Assembly: GCA_013115135.1 (NCBI GenBank)
Contig: JABANP010000100.1
Coordinates: 1 to 64,000 of the forward strand
DNA: 64,000 nt
Reading direction: 5' to 3'
From: Perkinsus olseni
Lineage: Eukaryota > Perkinsozoa > Perkinsida > Perkinsidae
Of the stretch, positions 1 through 10,135 are shown in pieces. The notes beneath the pieces are model-generated. The model did no database searches. It was not told where the DNA came from and was given only the letters and a program-made list of their open reading frames with translations. Made by a program: the position numbers and the translations under genes. Within the stretch, counting starts at the first letter, position 1. Each line of letters opens with the position of its first letter.

Positions 1-1515
1 GGCCTCGCTTCCGCAGATAACGGGGAGTGATGATCCAAGAATGGTCAAATTAACAACGGAGGTCGACGCCCTAGAGGCAGAAGTACGGCCAAGTGAAGAG
101 GACCATAAGGCCCGGGACAGGTGGTATTCAATGTCTTCTCACCCACCTCTAGCTGAACTGCCAGTTTCCTCGCGGCCTTGCAAACGACAGTCTCCAAAAT
201 GGTCGATGGTGAGATCAGAGTCCATGCCTTCGGCTCGGCTATTAATGGCTTCTGGACGCCTCATTCTGACGTGGATGTCTGTATCCAAGTGAGCCAACAG
301 CCTCCACACGTTATTGCCGGTCGGGTCTTATTCCTCGACACCGGGAGTGGCTAGCTCGCGGTAACTGCGCTTAGGTCCCCGGGCACCAGACAAGGGCAGA
401 GCAAATAGTACTCCTTCGAAAACTGGCGAGTGAGTCGTGGCTTCCGTAAAATACGCCGTTAGTTGACGGGGCGGCTTTGTGTTCTCAGCTTCCCTTGCTC
501 GAGTAACAACTCACTTCGTGGAACCGAGATTCTCTGCTCGGATACCTATCATCCACTGGGCGCCGAAGGTCCCGGGTTCGATGCTGGCAACCGACATCTC
601 AGTCAACAATACCCTAGCGGTAGTGAACTCAAGGCTCATCGGGGCCTACATGGAGATCGATCCACGCCTGAGGCCTCTGGGAATCGCAGTCAAGTAGTAT
701 TCCCTTGGGCATGCAAGTGACAATACGTCTACAGCATAGGTACTGGTGTAAAGCACGCGGCATTAACGATCGATCTCGAGGAACTCTGTCGTCCTTCTCG
801 CTTATATTGATGATGATACACTTCCTGCAACGACGACCAGCTCCTGTCTTGCCAAGTTTGCAAGACTTGGCGCTGCAACACAATATGCCGCCCCTTTACG
901 TGCAGGGAGTCGACTGCCGGTAAGCGCAGTGAGACTTGGTCCTACTCTTCGCTGAGGTCGACAAGCTCTCATGGAGACGTGGATAACCACTTGCTCGCTG
1001 TCTGTAGGTTCGCGACTGATTCGAAGATGATAACTGAGGAACTCGACTACTTGTGTAAAGACAATGGTGGTCGGAATACGGAAAGTGTGGGCTTCCTCCT
1101 CCACGAGTTCTTCCGATATTACGGGTGAGCTGTCCATCAGTCGACTCTTAGTCATCGCTGCCTCTCCGGCCTTAGCCTGATGGCTAGTTAGTGGGCTAAT
1201 ACGAGGAGCTTACTATCGGAGGCCCGCATCTCGCCAGGTTGCTGTTGTGAATTTCTAAGGTATATGTACAAGTTTGGGAACATCGCTATAAGGGACGTCG
1301 TGGCAGCATCGGGCCCACAGTCTAAAGTGGCCTCACCTAGTGCTGGTGTCTACCTCTTCGTGGACAACCCTTTCGAGGTCGGCAAGGACGTCGCCAATGT
1401 GAGCATTCCTTTGCCCTGCCGCTGACGATGATGGTAGCTTGCTAAGGTCCTGCCCAACCAACACACACGACTTCGACAAGAGCTGCGACGAGCCCAGCAG
1501 ATGTTAGCCAAGTAG
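1..1515 (+). CDS. TUTase / non-canonical poly(A) polymerase, 3' part
   Basis: Nucleotidyltransferase that adds U or A residues to RNA 3' ends (Cid1/TUTase family). The gene runs in from the left edge, so its start is not seen. Exons I can join with GT-AG introns: <1-120, 165-288, 375-429, 489-693, 735-919, 1008-1124, 1260-1398, 1438-1515 (stop TAG). Exon 2 carries the catalytic motif HAFGSAINGFWTPHSDVDV (the GS...D-x-D signature, with the two metal-binding aspartates). Exon 4 has PIIHW and DISVNNTLAVVNS, the third-aspartate region of the family. Exon 5 has RGTLSSFSLILMMIHFLQ and LPSLQ. Exons 6-7 (LLHEFFRYYG, NPFEVGKDVAN) match the PAP-associated domain. Each of these is a recognised TUTase block in the right order, and all exon joins keep frame without any frameshift. 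Substrate RNA and location cannot be told. Confidence 0.88.
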
Positions 1516-1804
1516 AGTTATCATCTCCTGTTCTCGAGCTTGATCGTGTGACTGTAGGGGCGTATCGTTCTTCGAGATGTGCCAACAGACGACGTTGGAG
1601 ACCGCTAAAGCTGCCACTGCTGCAGGGAAGTAGAATTCCGTCAAAATGCTAGCATGTTTCTTTCCACCACGTTTCGGATCTGTTTCTATTGCAAGCTGGT
1701 TGTGCATGGTTGTAAATTTTTGATTTTGCCGTCTACGCTTTCCGTAGACGGCGGGCGTACCTGATACCATCAGTTTGCGAGGCCTTCATCATGATGCATC
1801 TTCC

Positions 1805-2720
1805 ATGGCTAAGTCGAGAGGTGTCCTCGTCTGTTTTCTGGTGTGTATGGTGGCCCAATGGAACTGTACCAAATGGCTCTACGTCCAGGCCAACTTCGAA
1901 TATCCTCTGTTCTTAACCCTCATCCACCAGCTCTCGACTCTCGCCCTTACTCTCAGTAGCAACAGGGTACCGGCTTCTTCGGCCAGATCCTGCCCGACGG
2001 TGAAAATCATCACGGCTCTCGGTGGATTGTCCATAGTCTCTGGTAACGTTGCCCTCCTCTACCTACACCCAGCGTGGCACTCGGTGGTCCAGACTACATC
2101 TCCCAATCTGGGCCCTGGTCGTCGAGGCTCTACTGGGCCGGCTGGCCCAGACGCCACGATCGGTAGACACGAGTTGGCGTGTCGTCGGAGCTATCGCTTG
2201 TCTGACCATCGGCTGTGCTATCTGTGCCGCTGATCACATAGTCAACGCCCGATCGCTCTCCAGTGTTGGCATATCCTTATCGGTACTTGCAGTGTTGACC
2301 AGAGCCGTCAAAAGCAATCTGCAGTTTCTGCTCCTGCGAACCCGGCGGAGCGATGTCCTGGCCTTACTGTATCATACGGCCGTGCTCTCAACCCCGGTGC
2401 TACTGATCAGCTCAGCTCTCACAGAAGGGACCGACCCATGGTACCGACTTCCCTCGGTGTTCAAGCCTATCTCCGTGTCAGCGCTGATAGCCGTGGGTTT
2501 CAACGTTCTCAGCCTTCACGTGACCAGAGAGTTTGGGACGGTCAAGAAGGAAGCTGCATCGCATTCCGTGAAGCCTGTTGGTATGATGGCTTCCAACATG
2601 CTCTTCGGTCGAGCCTTCTCCCACGTCCAGTACTGCGGCGTTGCGGTTGCCCTCATTGGTGCAGCCTTGTTTGCTTGCCGTAGAGGGAGCAGTTGGCATG
2701 ACGATGCATGTAAAGGCTGA
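1805..2720 (+). CDS. Triose-phosphate/nucleotide-sugar transporter family (DMT) protein with one internal +1 frame break
   Basis: Multi-membrane exchanger of the TPT/nucleotide-sugar transporter group, expected in Golgi, ER or a plastid-derived membrane. ATG at 1805 (MAKSRGVLVCFLVCMVAQ) is the first in-frame methionine before a hydrophobic helix. The reading runs in frame 2 to about 2104 (HSVVQTTSP), then must continue in frame 3 from 2106 (IWALVVEALLGR) to the TGA at 2718-2720. The two parts join without loss into one continuous helix if one base is skipped at 2102-2105 (TCT CCC A ATC). No GT-AG intron fits there. The second part keeps family-like blocks such as SNLQFLLLRTRR and VGFNVLSLHVTREFG, and ends with a last helix (VALIGAALFACRRG). 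About 305 aa once joined, normal for the family. Transported substrate unknown. Confidence 0.75.
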
Positions 2721-2811
2721 GAAAAAAGTCTCATGACAGCTGGACTGGTGTTGCGGATAGGGAACTCGGTCACTTTCCGTTCAGTTCTATCGAGTTTCGG
2801 CAGGATACAGA

Positions 2812-3747
2812 ATGAAAATCCGCCGAGGGGATCTTCCAACCTCGTATACTCCCACGAAGATTTTACACTCCTGCTGACCTATCTGCACACAGCAAGAACA
2901 GCGACTGCTGGGTAGCGATACATGGCAAAGTGAGCTGATCCTGATCCCTAGTTGCGGATTCGCCACAGTTCATACTAGGTTCTCGACCTTACCAGCCTCC
3001 TCGCGAAAGAGCGGTCGCCCCTCTGCACACCTATTCTCAAGGCTGCTGGAACCGACATCAGCCACTGGTTCGACCTGGATGAGGAGGGATTGCCGACTCC
3101 CAAGCTATTCAACGACCCACAACTCTCTAACATGAGGGTGGCCGAGAAAGCGGGTTGCAGCGCCTTGGCGATTCGTTTGTCTTCAGGCCCCGCTCTGCCC
3201 GACCGGCCGCTACCTCCACCTCCCCAGCACGCGTCCGGTCGCAACCCATCGAGAAGAAGCCATTGATGTTCCGTAAGGGCCTGTCGAATGACAGCTTCGG
3301 CGAGTAGTCTCTCTCACTAGGTGGTGGCGCGATCCACAATACCATATCGGCAGCTTCGCCGGTGCTACACGCAAGGTTGGCCTTGTGAACGTCCTTACGG
3401 GGCAGACCTGCATACTCGAAGTTCCTGTGGAGGAGACAGCAGCGGAGATCTCAGCACGGTTGGGGTCCCCTAGCCGTCGTCACTGGAGTCCCTTCGTCAG
3501 ATATCGGGAGTACAACTACCATACTGACAGCTACACTTGGAAGCGACTGGGCAAGGTACTGGACATGGACAAAACCTTGGATGAAAATGGTATTCCAGAT
3601 GAAACAGACGTAGGAGCCATCCGGTACAGGGCTGCAGATGATCGTCCTTCGCTGATTGCCTAGGTGCTCAAGAGCCTCGATATCGACCCGGATGAGCACG
3701 TCCCGGTGCTGCACCTCTATTTCAATGATGATCTCACGGAGGCATGA
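2812..3747 (+). CDS. CYB5D1-like cytochrome b5 domain protein
   Basis: Homologue of cytochrome b5 domain-containing protein 1, a cilium-linked protein in animals. Recognised blocks in order: RFYTPADLSAHSKNSDCW with VAIHGK (start of the heme domain), then after an intron from 2921 VLDLTSLLAKERSPLC, DISHWFDLDEEGLPTPK, later WWRDPQYHIGSFAGATRK and NVLTGQTCILEVPVEET, then SYTWKRLGKVLDMDKTLDEN, GIPDE and the C-terminal LHLYFNDDLTEA before TGA at 3745-3747. A 54-nt intron (GTAGGA at 3610 to CCTAG at 3663) removes the in-frame TAG between GIPDETD and VLKSLDID. The proposed ATG at 2812 is one frame out relative to the heme domain: a skipped G in the GGGG at 2827-2830 would join them. An upstream exon is an alternative. 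Exon limits at 3110-3320 are not settled. Confidence 0.72.
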
Positions 3748-3846
3748 TGACGATGTACTCACGTTGTTGGACTAACACCGGGGCGACTTGTGTAGTTCAG
3801 CCAACTTGGGAGTGAGAGGTGTCCAGCTAGTGTTCTGCCGCTACTG

Positions 3847-5893
3847 ATGTCCAGGGTTACCGGCGATTTGGACCCTCTCAAGCCTTCTACCGACAACGTC
3901 GCTTGCGAGTGTCTTCGTGTTCGGGACTAGCGCTTTACTTTGCCTTGGCCTTCACGGGGACGAGATCCTAACCTTGGCTTCCGTTTGGACCGGGACTGCG
4001 AGGTACATCCCTGTCAGCACTAAGAACAGCAGCAGCGGCGTCAAGGAAACTGATAACAGACTGTCGTCATTCAATGGGTCGATAGACTCATGGAAGCAGC
4101 TCTTGTTGAGAACCACGCAGCTCGGTGCCATACTTCTCTATGCATTTGCATGTGAGTGGGCCCCTCTCTACCCCCACGGTCAGAGGGAGTATTCTCGAGA
4201 CACCTTCTGGTTCCTGTTCGCTCTATTCATTCTCCACTCCCTAACCTGGGCCAAGACCGAGCGGCGTCCGGAAGAAGCCAAGCTGGTGGTGTTCGGTCGG
4301 AACAACTCGGAGGAGCTGAAGGGATGGCTACAGTTCCTCTTCCTCGCCTACCACTACTTCCATGCCGCTGATGTCTACAACATGATCCGAGTCTTCGTCA
4401 GCGCCTACGTCTGGATGACCGGCTTTGGCAACTTCAGCTACTTCTACACTCAGAATGATTACAGCTTGGGCCGACTCTTGTCGATGCTCTGGCGGCTGAA
4501 CATGTCAGTGATTCTCCTCTGCTTGGCCCTCAACACGACGTACATCCTCTACTACATCGTACCATTGCACACCTTCTACTTCATGCTCACCTACATCACC
4601 ATGCGGGTCTTCAGAGCTGCCAACTATCACCGTTGGCTGATGAAAGTGAAGCTTATCGTACTAGGTCTGCTCATCTATATTATTTGGGACGTCGACCACT
4701 CCTGGTTCGACGCCATCTTCGGTCTCATCCTCCCCTCCACGGCCACGCAGGGTGCCAAGGCGGGAGTGCTCTACGAGTGGCACTTTCGGAGCGGTCTCGA
4801 CCACTGGTCCGCTTACTTGGGTATGATCTTCGCCTACACCTATCCGTCCACCGCGAAGTGGATGGAGGTCGTGGAGAAGCTGCCACGGAAGCAAGAGTGG
4901 CTGGTGAAACTAACCGTTCTATCGGTTTTAGGCGTACTCAGCTACAGTTGGTTCACCGAGATACACACGCTGTCGAAGTCGGACTACAATCACGCTCATC
5001 CCTACTTCTTCATCATCCCACTGCTCACCTTCATATACATCAGAAACATGACGCCATGGTGAGAGTGGACGGAGGCGATATCTCCGCTCGTGTGCTCCTC
5101 CTCAGGTTGCGGACGCACTACCTCGAACCTCTCACTCGAATGGGGAAGGTGACCCTCGAGACCTACCTGTTGCAGCATCACATCTGGCTCACTGAGAACG
5201 CTAAGAAGACTCTAGTGTTGCTGCCTGAATTACCCGTCTTGCAATCTCCTTCTAACAACGGCAATCTACGTTTACCTAGCGCATCGTCTGTTCCGTGTCA
5301 CCGTCGAACTTCGGGCGATTCTACTTCCAGAAAAGGATACCGCAACATGCTTGAAACGCCTACTCGTGATAAGCGCCGTTCTCATCGCCGGGGCGCTGCT
5401 CTCTGTGGTCTCAGCAGCCCTGGAGGCCACCGCAGGCCAAATCGGGTTGACGTTGCTCATCCTCGCTATTGCCCTCGGCCGCCTCATATCCTGTGGCTTC
5501 TCGTCGGCCGCCATAATACTGCCATGCATCGGGATCGTCGCGGCGACACTGGCTTTGGGTGAACTCCCGTGGGATGCTAGCGCCATTATGAATTACAGAT
5601 CTGCTAGTACCGCTGTAACGGAGCCGGGACGAGCAACGTGTGATGCCCAACGCGGCCTAGCCCTCCTCGGTGCAGCGTCATTGATGCTGATGTCGCGTGA
5701 CCCATTTCTGGTCGTAAGACCGGTTACATACGTCTTCACAGCGGTGGTATCATTCGCGTCCTCCCTTCGAGATGCTTACGACTACATTACCGTCTACGGA
5801 CCTCTTCATGAGAAGTACGGCTTGCCTTCAGTTCGAGGGAGTTCCGACCGGGGAGGAGATATCGAGATGTCAGTTCACGAAGTGAAGGAATGA
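3847..5893 (+). CDS. Cas1p/CASD1-type 10-TM acyltransferase with long C-terminal membrane extension
   Basis: Membrane protein of the Cas1p/CASD1 family (O-acetylation of sialic acid or capsule glycans in the Golgi in other eukaryotes). Main exon 3917-5058 shows the membrane-domain blocks EELKGWLQFLFLAYHYF, RVFVSAYVWMTGFGNFSYF, SLGRLLSMLWRLNMSVILL and LYEWHFRSGLDHWSAYLG. A 47-nt intron (5059-5105) leads to VTLETYLLQHHIWLTEN. At about 5235-5245 the frame changes by +1 (PELPVL then LLLTTAIYVYLAHRLF); both halves match the CASD1 C-terminus without a gap. The protein then runs on for about 180 residues with several more hydrophobic helices to TGA at 5891-5893, longer than CASD1. The N-terminal SGNH/PC-esterase catalytic domain of CASD1 is not visible, and only 99 bp separate this gene from the previous one. 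The start is uncertain: ATG 3847 is in frame 1, the exon in frame 2. Confidence 0.78.
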
Positions 5894-6636
5894 CCATGTG
5901 ATTAATTGCCCAGTCAAAATGCAGACTTTAAAGAGTTCTTGTGTTTACTAGTATTCCCAATAGTAAAAGATTTCGTATGAATCGAAGTACTTCCCGAAAG
6001 TAATGTTTTCTAAACGTTTCTGACAACACTCACAAAAAACGAACTCCCTGAGGCAACCCTCGGACCAACAACCTAATAATCATTGCCTGTCAATATCTGC
6101 AGAGAATCCCTAACGGAATAAGCACACCGGCAAGAAATCTTAACTATCCCCTCAGCTCAATCAACTATTCTTGGGCAATAACTATGTTACGAACATGATG
6201 AGACTTCATGCTCGGCACCATAAAATCGGGATAGTACGACATCCACCAGCTTCCAGAAAGTCACGACTGACGTCGAACTTACCAACTCAAAGCACCAACA
6301 ATCGAGAAAAATGTGTGCAAATTGTACAAAGGCTTCCATATCTACTTCAAGCAGTCTGCACAGGTATGAACGACAGCGAAAGAGTAAGCCTCATTCTGTT
6401 AGCTGTGCTGAAGCACAACCCACGGCATAACTTTGCTGCTGCAACAGCCCCGGTCACACGAGAGTGGCATGACCAAAGGTAACCAGTCTACTGGCAGTAC
6501 TTTCTACTACTCGCACGAGGACTTTCCCTGGGGTGAAGAGACGCAATGCTCGAAGAGATTCCCCAAAGCCGTGCTTTTCGTGCCGTTTACCAAACAGAAA
6601 GATCAAAGTAGATAAAATCGCAGCAGTGGTCGACTA
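5894..6636. other. Intergenic, relatively AT-rich, no gene seen
   Basis: Lies between the 3' ends of the Cas1-like gene (+) and eIF2-beta (-), so these genes converge here. Short ORFs occur on both strands, but none has a recognisable motif or convincing length. It probably holds the two 3' UTRs. Confidence 0.6.
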
Positions 6637-7387
6637 CTACTTAGCGAGCTTCGCGGCCTTTCGGTCAGCGCGAGTGGTCGCATGGAAACCGGACTTGATA
6701 GCGTGCACCGTTCGGGATGCACCACAATTGTTACATTTCATAGCATAGAGACGAGTCGCAGGGTCACGAACAAACTCGGTGTTCAATGACTTGCACATCG
6801 GACAGGTAACATAAGCACTCAAATATTTCCGCAATAATGATTCAATATGTTTTGCCATATACCGTCCCTTGAGGATAAGCTGGCCGTCGGCAGCGAGAGA
6901 ACCGGTGGTACCCAACTCGGAAAGGAAGAACTGCAAGACGTGCTCCTTAGACCGGTTCATCCTAGCGCAGATCTCGCCGAAGTTGACGAAAGATACACGC
7001 TTGGAACCAACACGCTCGATCTTGGGGGGAGGCAACCTCATTGCCCGCTTGCTGCCACCGAGAGCAGGATTCTTCTCGTTAATCATTTCGTGAACACGAG
7101 CCAGGAGCTGCTCATAGGGATACACCACTCCCCTTTGGAAAGAAGCATCCTGAAAAACAACAGAAATTAAACTTCCACTATGAAAGGAATGCCGCTAGCA
7201 AGGAATCCAGATAGCAGCACTGACTCGAGCGAAACGAGGAGAGCGCGAAGTGATGATCAACTACCTCGCCCTCATGGGAGCTCTTGGACTTCTTTTCCTT
7301 CTTGGCCTTCTTCTCCTTACTGGATTTCTTCTTCTTCTTACCGAAGTCGAAGTGTTCGGCTTCTAGTTGTTGTTCAACGTCAGCCAT
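6637..7387 (-). CDS. Translation initiation factor eIF2 subunit beta
   Basis: Beta subunit of eIF2, which brings initiator tRNA to the small ribosomal subunit. Two exons: 7387-7265 encodes MADVEQQLEAEHFDFG followed by a lysine-rich stretch (positions about 17-36, a K-box-like region that contacts eIF5/eIF2B in other eukaryotes). A 115-nt intron (7150-7264, GTAG...TTTTCAG) leads to exon 2, DASFQRGVVYPYEQLL. Exon 2 carries the helix-turn-helix part (FGEICARMNRSKEHVLQFF) and the C-terminal C2-C2 zinc finger (CPMC and CNNC about 19 residues apart). About 215 aa, shorter than the animal and yeast proteins mainly because of a reduced N-terminus. The coding frame is intact throughout. Confidence 0.93.
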
Positions 7388-7705
7388 GATGATGGAAGAT
7401 GTCTACTCTATAGAGATGCTTTGGAATGCCGCTAGGCCAAATCGATCAAAACGCCCAAAATAGCGGAGCAGTTTTTGCGGCCGCCGAATCTTTTCCCTTC
7501 TGGCCGCGGGGATAGTGGGTGCGTTTTATCGGCGGGAGGTCCCTGGTTCAGTTCTTCCCGCAGCCCGTTTTCTTTATCGATTATGCTGGCGTGCGCGACT
7601 TCGGCGGAAAAACTGTTGAGGTCTCCTGCCCGGAGAGCATCTTTGATGTTGCGTACTGGCGTTGGTCTCACTGTAATTGAACAGCCGTTATACCTCTCCA
7701 GAACC

Positions 7706-8835
7706 ATGTTCGAATGCAAGCTTGAGCAGACCGTTCTTTTCAAGAAAGTCGTGGCTGCTGTCCTCGATATTGTCAAAGAGGGGAATTTTGATTTGAGCGA
7801 TGAGGGTAACCTTGATTTCGTGCTGATCAGTCGATTGAATCTTCGTGAATACTGTCTCAGGCATCCGAGTTCAGACTATGGACACCACTCACGTTGCCTT
7901 GGTCCAAATGGAACTCAAGGAGAGTGCGTTTGACGAATTCAGATGCGATCGAGAGTAAGACCGCGCTATTGGGCGTTATGTCTCAGTTCGATTCGACTTT
8001 GCTGTTCTCAGGAGCTGTGTTGGTATCAACTTCGAGGCCTTGACGAAGCTCCTTAAGCTCTGCCGTGACGACGACTCGTTGTCTCTCAAGAAGGAAGAAG
8101 TATTCAGCGTTCTTCATGCCTTCGTCTCCTGCAATTCATTGCGCTCAGGATTGCGACACTCTGACGATCACCTTCGGCTGGGGAGGGTAGGGCAGTAGAG
8201 TGTGACATGAACCTTATGGATATCGAAAGCGAGCAGCTCGGCGTGCCCGACTGCGAGTGAGCGTTACGGAAGATGAACTGAGTATGTTCTCCGTGTATCG
8301 AAGTTGTTAGGTACTCGTGTGAGATCAAGATGAAGTGCTCTCAGTTCGCGAAGATATGCCGTGATTTGAAGGACTGCGGTGGAGAGAACTTGAGGATTGA
8401 CTGTGACAAAAACTCTGTGAAATTCTCGATGAAATGTGAGCATGAAGCAAATTGGAGTGTTTCCAAATCCAGAGGCTTTCTTCCAGGCGATGGCCACGTG
8501 AAGTCATCATCGATTAAGTTGGAGCACGACGTTGAGGTACGGGAGTACGGCACGTCTTGATGAGAATTGTCTTTTCTGTGTAGATAACTCATTGCAGGGA
8601 AGCTGTCGAGAATCTTTGCTTCTCCCTTCGCTATCTGCTCATGTTCACGAACAAGGCATGTGCGCTTAGTGACGATGTGACACTCCGTCTGTCAGCGGAG
8701 ACCCCTCTCATGGTAGGTGTTGTTGCTTGAATCATGAACGCTTGAACCCTCACTTAGATCGATTACTGCGTGGCTGATTCTCCCGAGAAAGGCTTCGTTC
8801 GCTATTTCCTGGCTCCCAAGCTGGATGACGAATAG
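7706..8835 (+). CDS. Proliferating cell nuclear antigen (PCNA), eight exons, one +1 frame break
   Basis: Sliding clamp for DNA polymerases. Exons: 7706-7805, 7861-7954, 8012-8099, 8149-8256, 8311-8435, 8487-8544, 8598-8712, 8758-8835, all with GT-AG introns. Family blocks are seen in order: MFECKLEQTVLFKKV, VQTMDTTHVALVQMELK, FRCDRE, MDIESEQLGVPDCEY, FAKICRDLKDCG, LCFSLRYLLMFTNKA, TPLMIDYCVADSP and YFLAPKLDDE. In exon 4 the frame changes by +1 within 8180-8188 (TGG GGA GGG TAG): the first half ends DTLTITFGW, the second continues GRAVECDMNLMD, and unshifted reading meets a stop at once. No intron can explain this. Length after joining is close to the usual 260 aa. Confidence 0.9.
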
Positions 8836-8970
8836 ATGACGATTGAAGATATATGCACGACTGTTTTAAGCGCCGGCGATATGTTTCGCTTGCTGAATTC
8901 AACGTTTGGATGATTGCGTTAGTCAATTCGGTCACGTGCGAGTCTGGTTGTGGCAGCTGTAGAGCTTTCA

Positions 8971-9948
8971 ATGATGTCACGTGGTGTTTGGGCCATCTTT
9001 TGGCTGGTGCTCTTGCAGCAATCGCTAGCCGCCTTCGCGAAGAAACTTTCCTCGGCCTTGCTAAAGGCGTGTCGAAGGCCTACGCCGGAGTTGAGAGTGA
9101 GTATTCTATGTGTGCAATAACAGAATGGTGATCCAGCACTGCAGCATCACGCGCGAGTGTTCACTGATTCACGTCCGAATGGTGCTCGAACAATGGGCCA
9201 ACATCCCTCTCTCTAGCAGCATCTTCTCAGGATTGGTTCACAGGTCGTGCAGGAAAAATATGCAAATTCGAAGCCCCCTACGAGTCCTGGAAGCCTGAGG
9301 AGCCAAAGCGGAAGAGGCTTGTTAAAGGAGGGAGGATTTTCGATTTCAGGCTTGAGAGCTCGGGTAAAATAGAGGTCGAAGGAATCGAATGCGACGACTA
9401 CTTCTATAACTAGTAGGACCGAGAAGTTCTCAGCGCGCGTCCGGGAGCTTGACGTTCTCTCCTTCAGTAACTGGCGCTTCCAAGGGCTACTACAACGTGC
9501 ACCTAGTGCGGTTTATACCGATGCTATAAGGCACTACGGTCGAAAGCCGGAAGCAGGGTTTCTCAGCGAGCCACTTCGTTCTGACTATGATTCGCTCTAC
9601 AATGAAGACGATGATACTGGAGACAGTCGCGTTTGTGTCGCCGCGGTTGAGGGTTTGTGGCGGAAGATGTGCAAGGACGGTAATTTGCCGGAAAATGAAA
9701 AATGGAATGAAGATCGAGTTATGCATATTCTGATGGACGGGGTCTGTTCACTGAACAAGAAGAAACAAAAGATGATGATAGAGGGAATATCTTCTGGGAA
9801 AGTACGAGGGGATTTGATCGACCCCTATGTCACCGAAGAACGCGAACGACTCATGGAGCTTCTTGGGAACCGTGTTTATATGGATGACTTCTTGAAACCC
9901 AAAGGTGTACCACATTTGATTCTCCCGTTAGACGCATGCTGTGAGTGA
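8971..9948 (+). CDS. Secreted protein of unknown family
   Basis: I do not recognise this protein. ATG at 8971 starts a clear signal peptide (MMSRGVWAIFWLVLLQQ then SLAAFA, a good cleavage site). A 27-nt intron (about 9096-9122, GTGAGT...AACAG) leads to NGDPALQHHAR. A second intron ends at 9232, before DWFTGRAGKICKFEAPY. Then follow basic PKRKRLVKGGRIFDF, an acidic stretch (ECDDYFYN), a third intron (about 9414-9468), and a last exon with EDDDTGDSRVCVAAVEG, NKKKQKMMIEGISSGK and GVPHLILPLD, stop at 9946-9948. About 300 aa with several cysteines. All joins keep frame. The start is preferred over ORFs beginning further upstream because of the signal peptide. It begins 135 bp downstream of the PCNA stop. 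Confidence 0.6.
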
Positions 9949-10135
9949 TGTAGATGTGTGTTTTACAAAAGGAACGATCCTTTTGTTATAGGGAGTGAAT
10001 CGAAGCGGAAGTGGAAAATCCTGTCGGAGCCATCGCGCAAAGGATTCCTGGTACGCATATGATGGATAAGGCCGTGACAGAGTCACCAGACGCGTCACCG
10101 TAAATGGATGCGTTGGAATCTGAGTTTCTTATTTA

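Noticed and set aside
3610..3663. In-frame TAG in the CYB5D1-like gene as a reassigned stop codon
   Set aside because: A 54-nt intron ending in CCTAG removes it. Likewise the TAG in PIF1 lies in a 42-nt intron. No sign of stop-codon reassignment.
4633..5562. 309-codon plus-strand ORF overlapping the Cas1-like gene
   Set aside because: Shadow frame of the conserved membrane protein. Its Arg/His/Leu-rich composition is typical of an antiphase reading.
6510..6545. Similarity of YYSHEDF here to YSHEDF near 2850
   Set aside because: The 2850 reading is a wrong frame of the CYB5D1-like gene. The match is short and probably chance.
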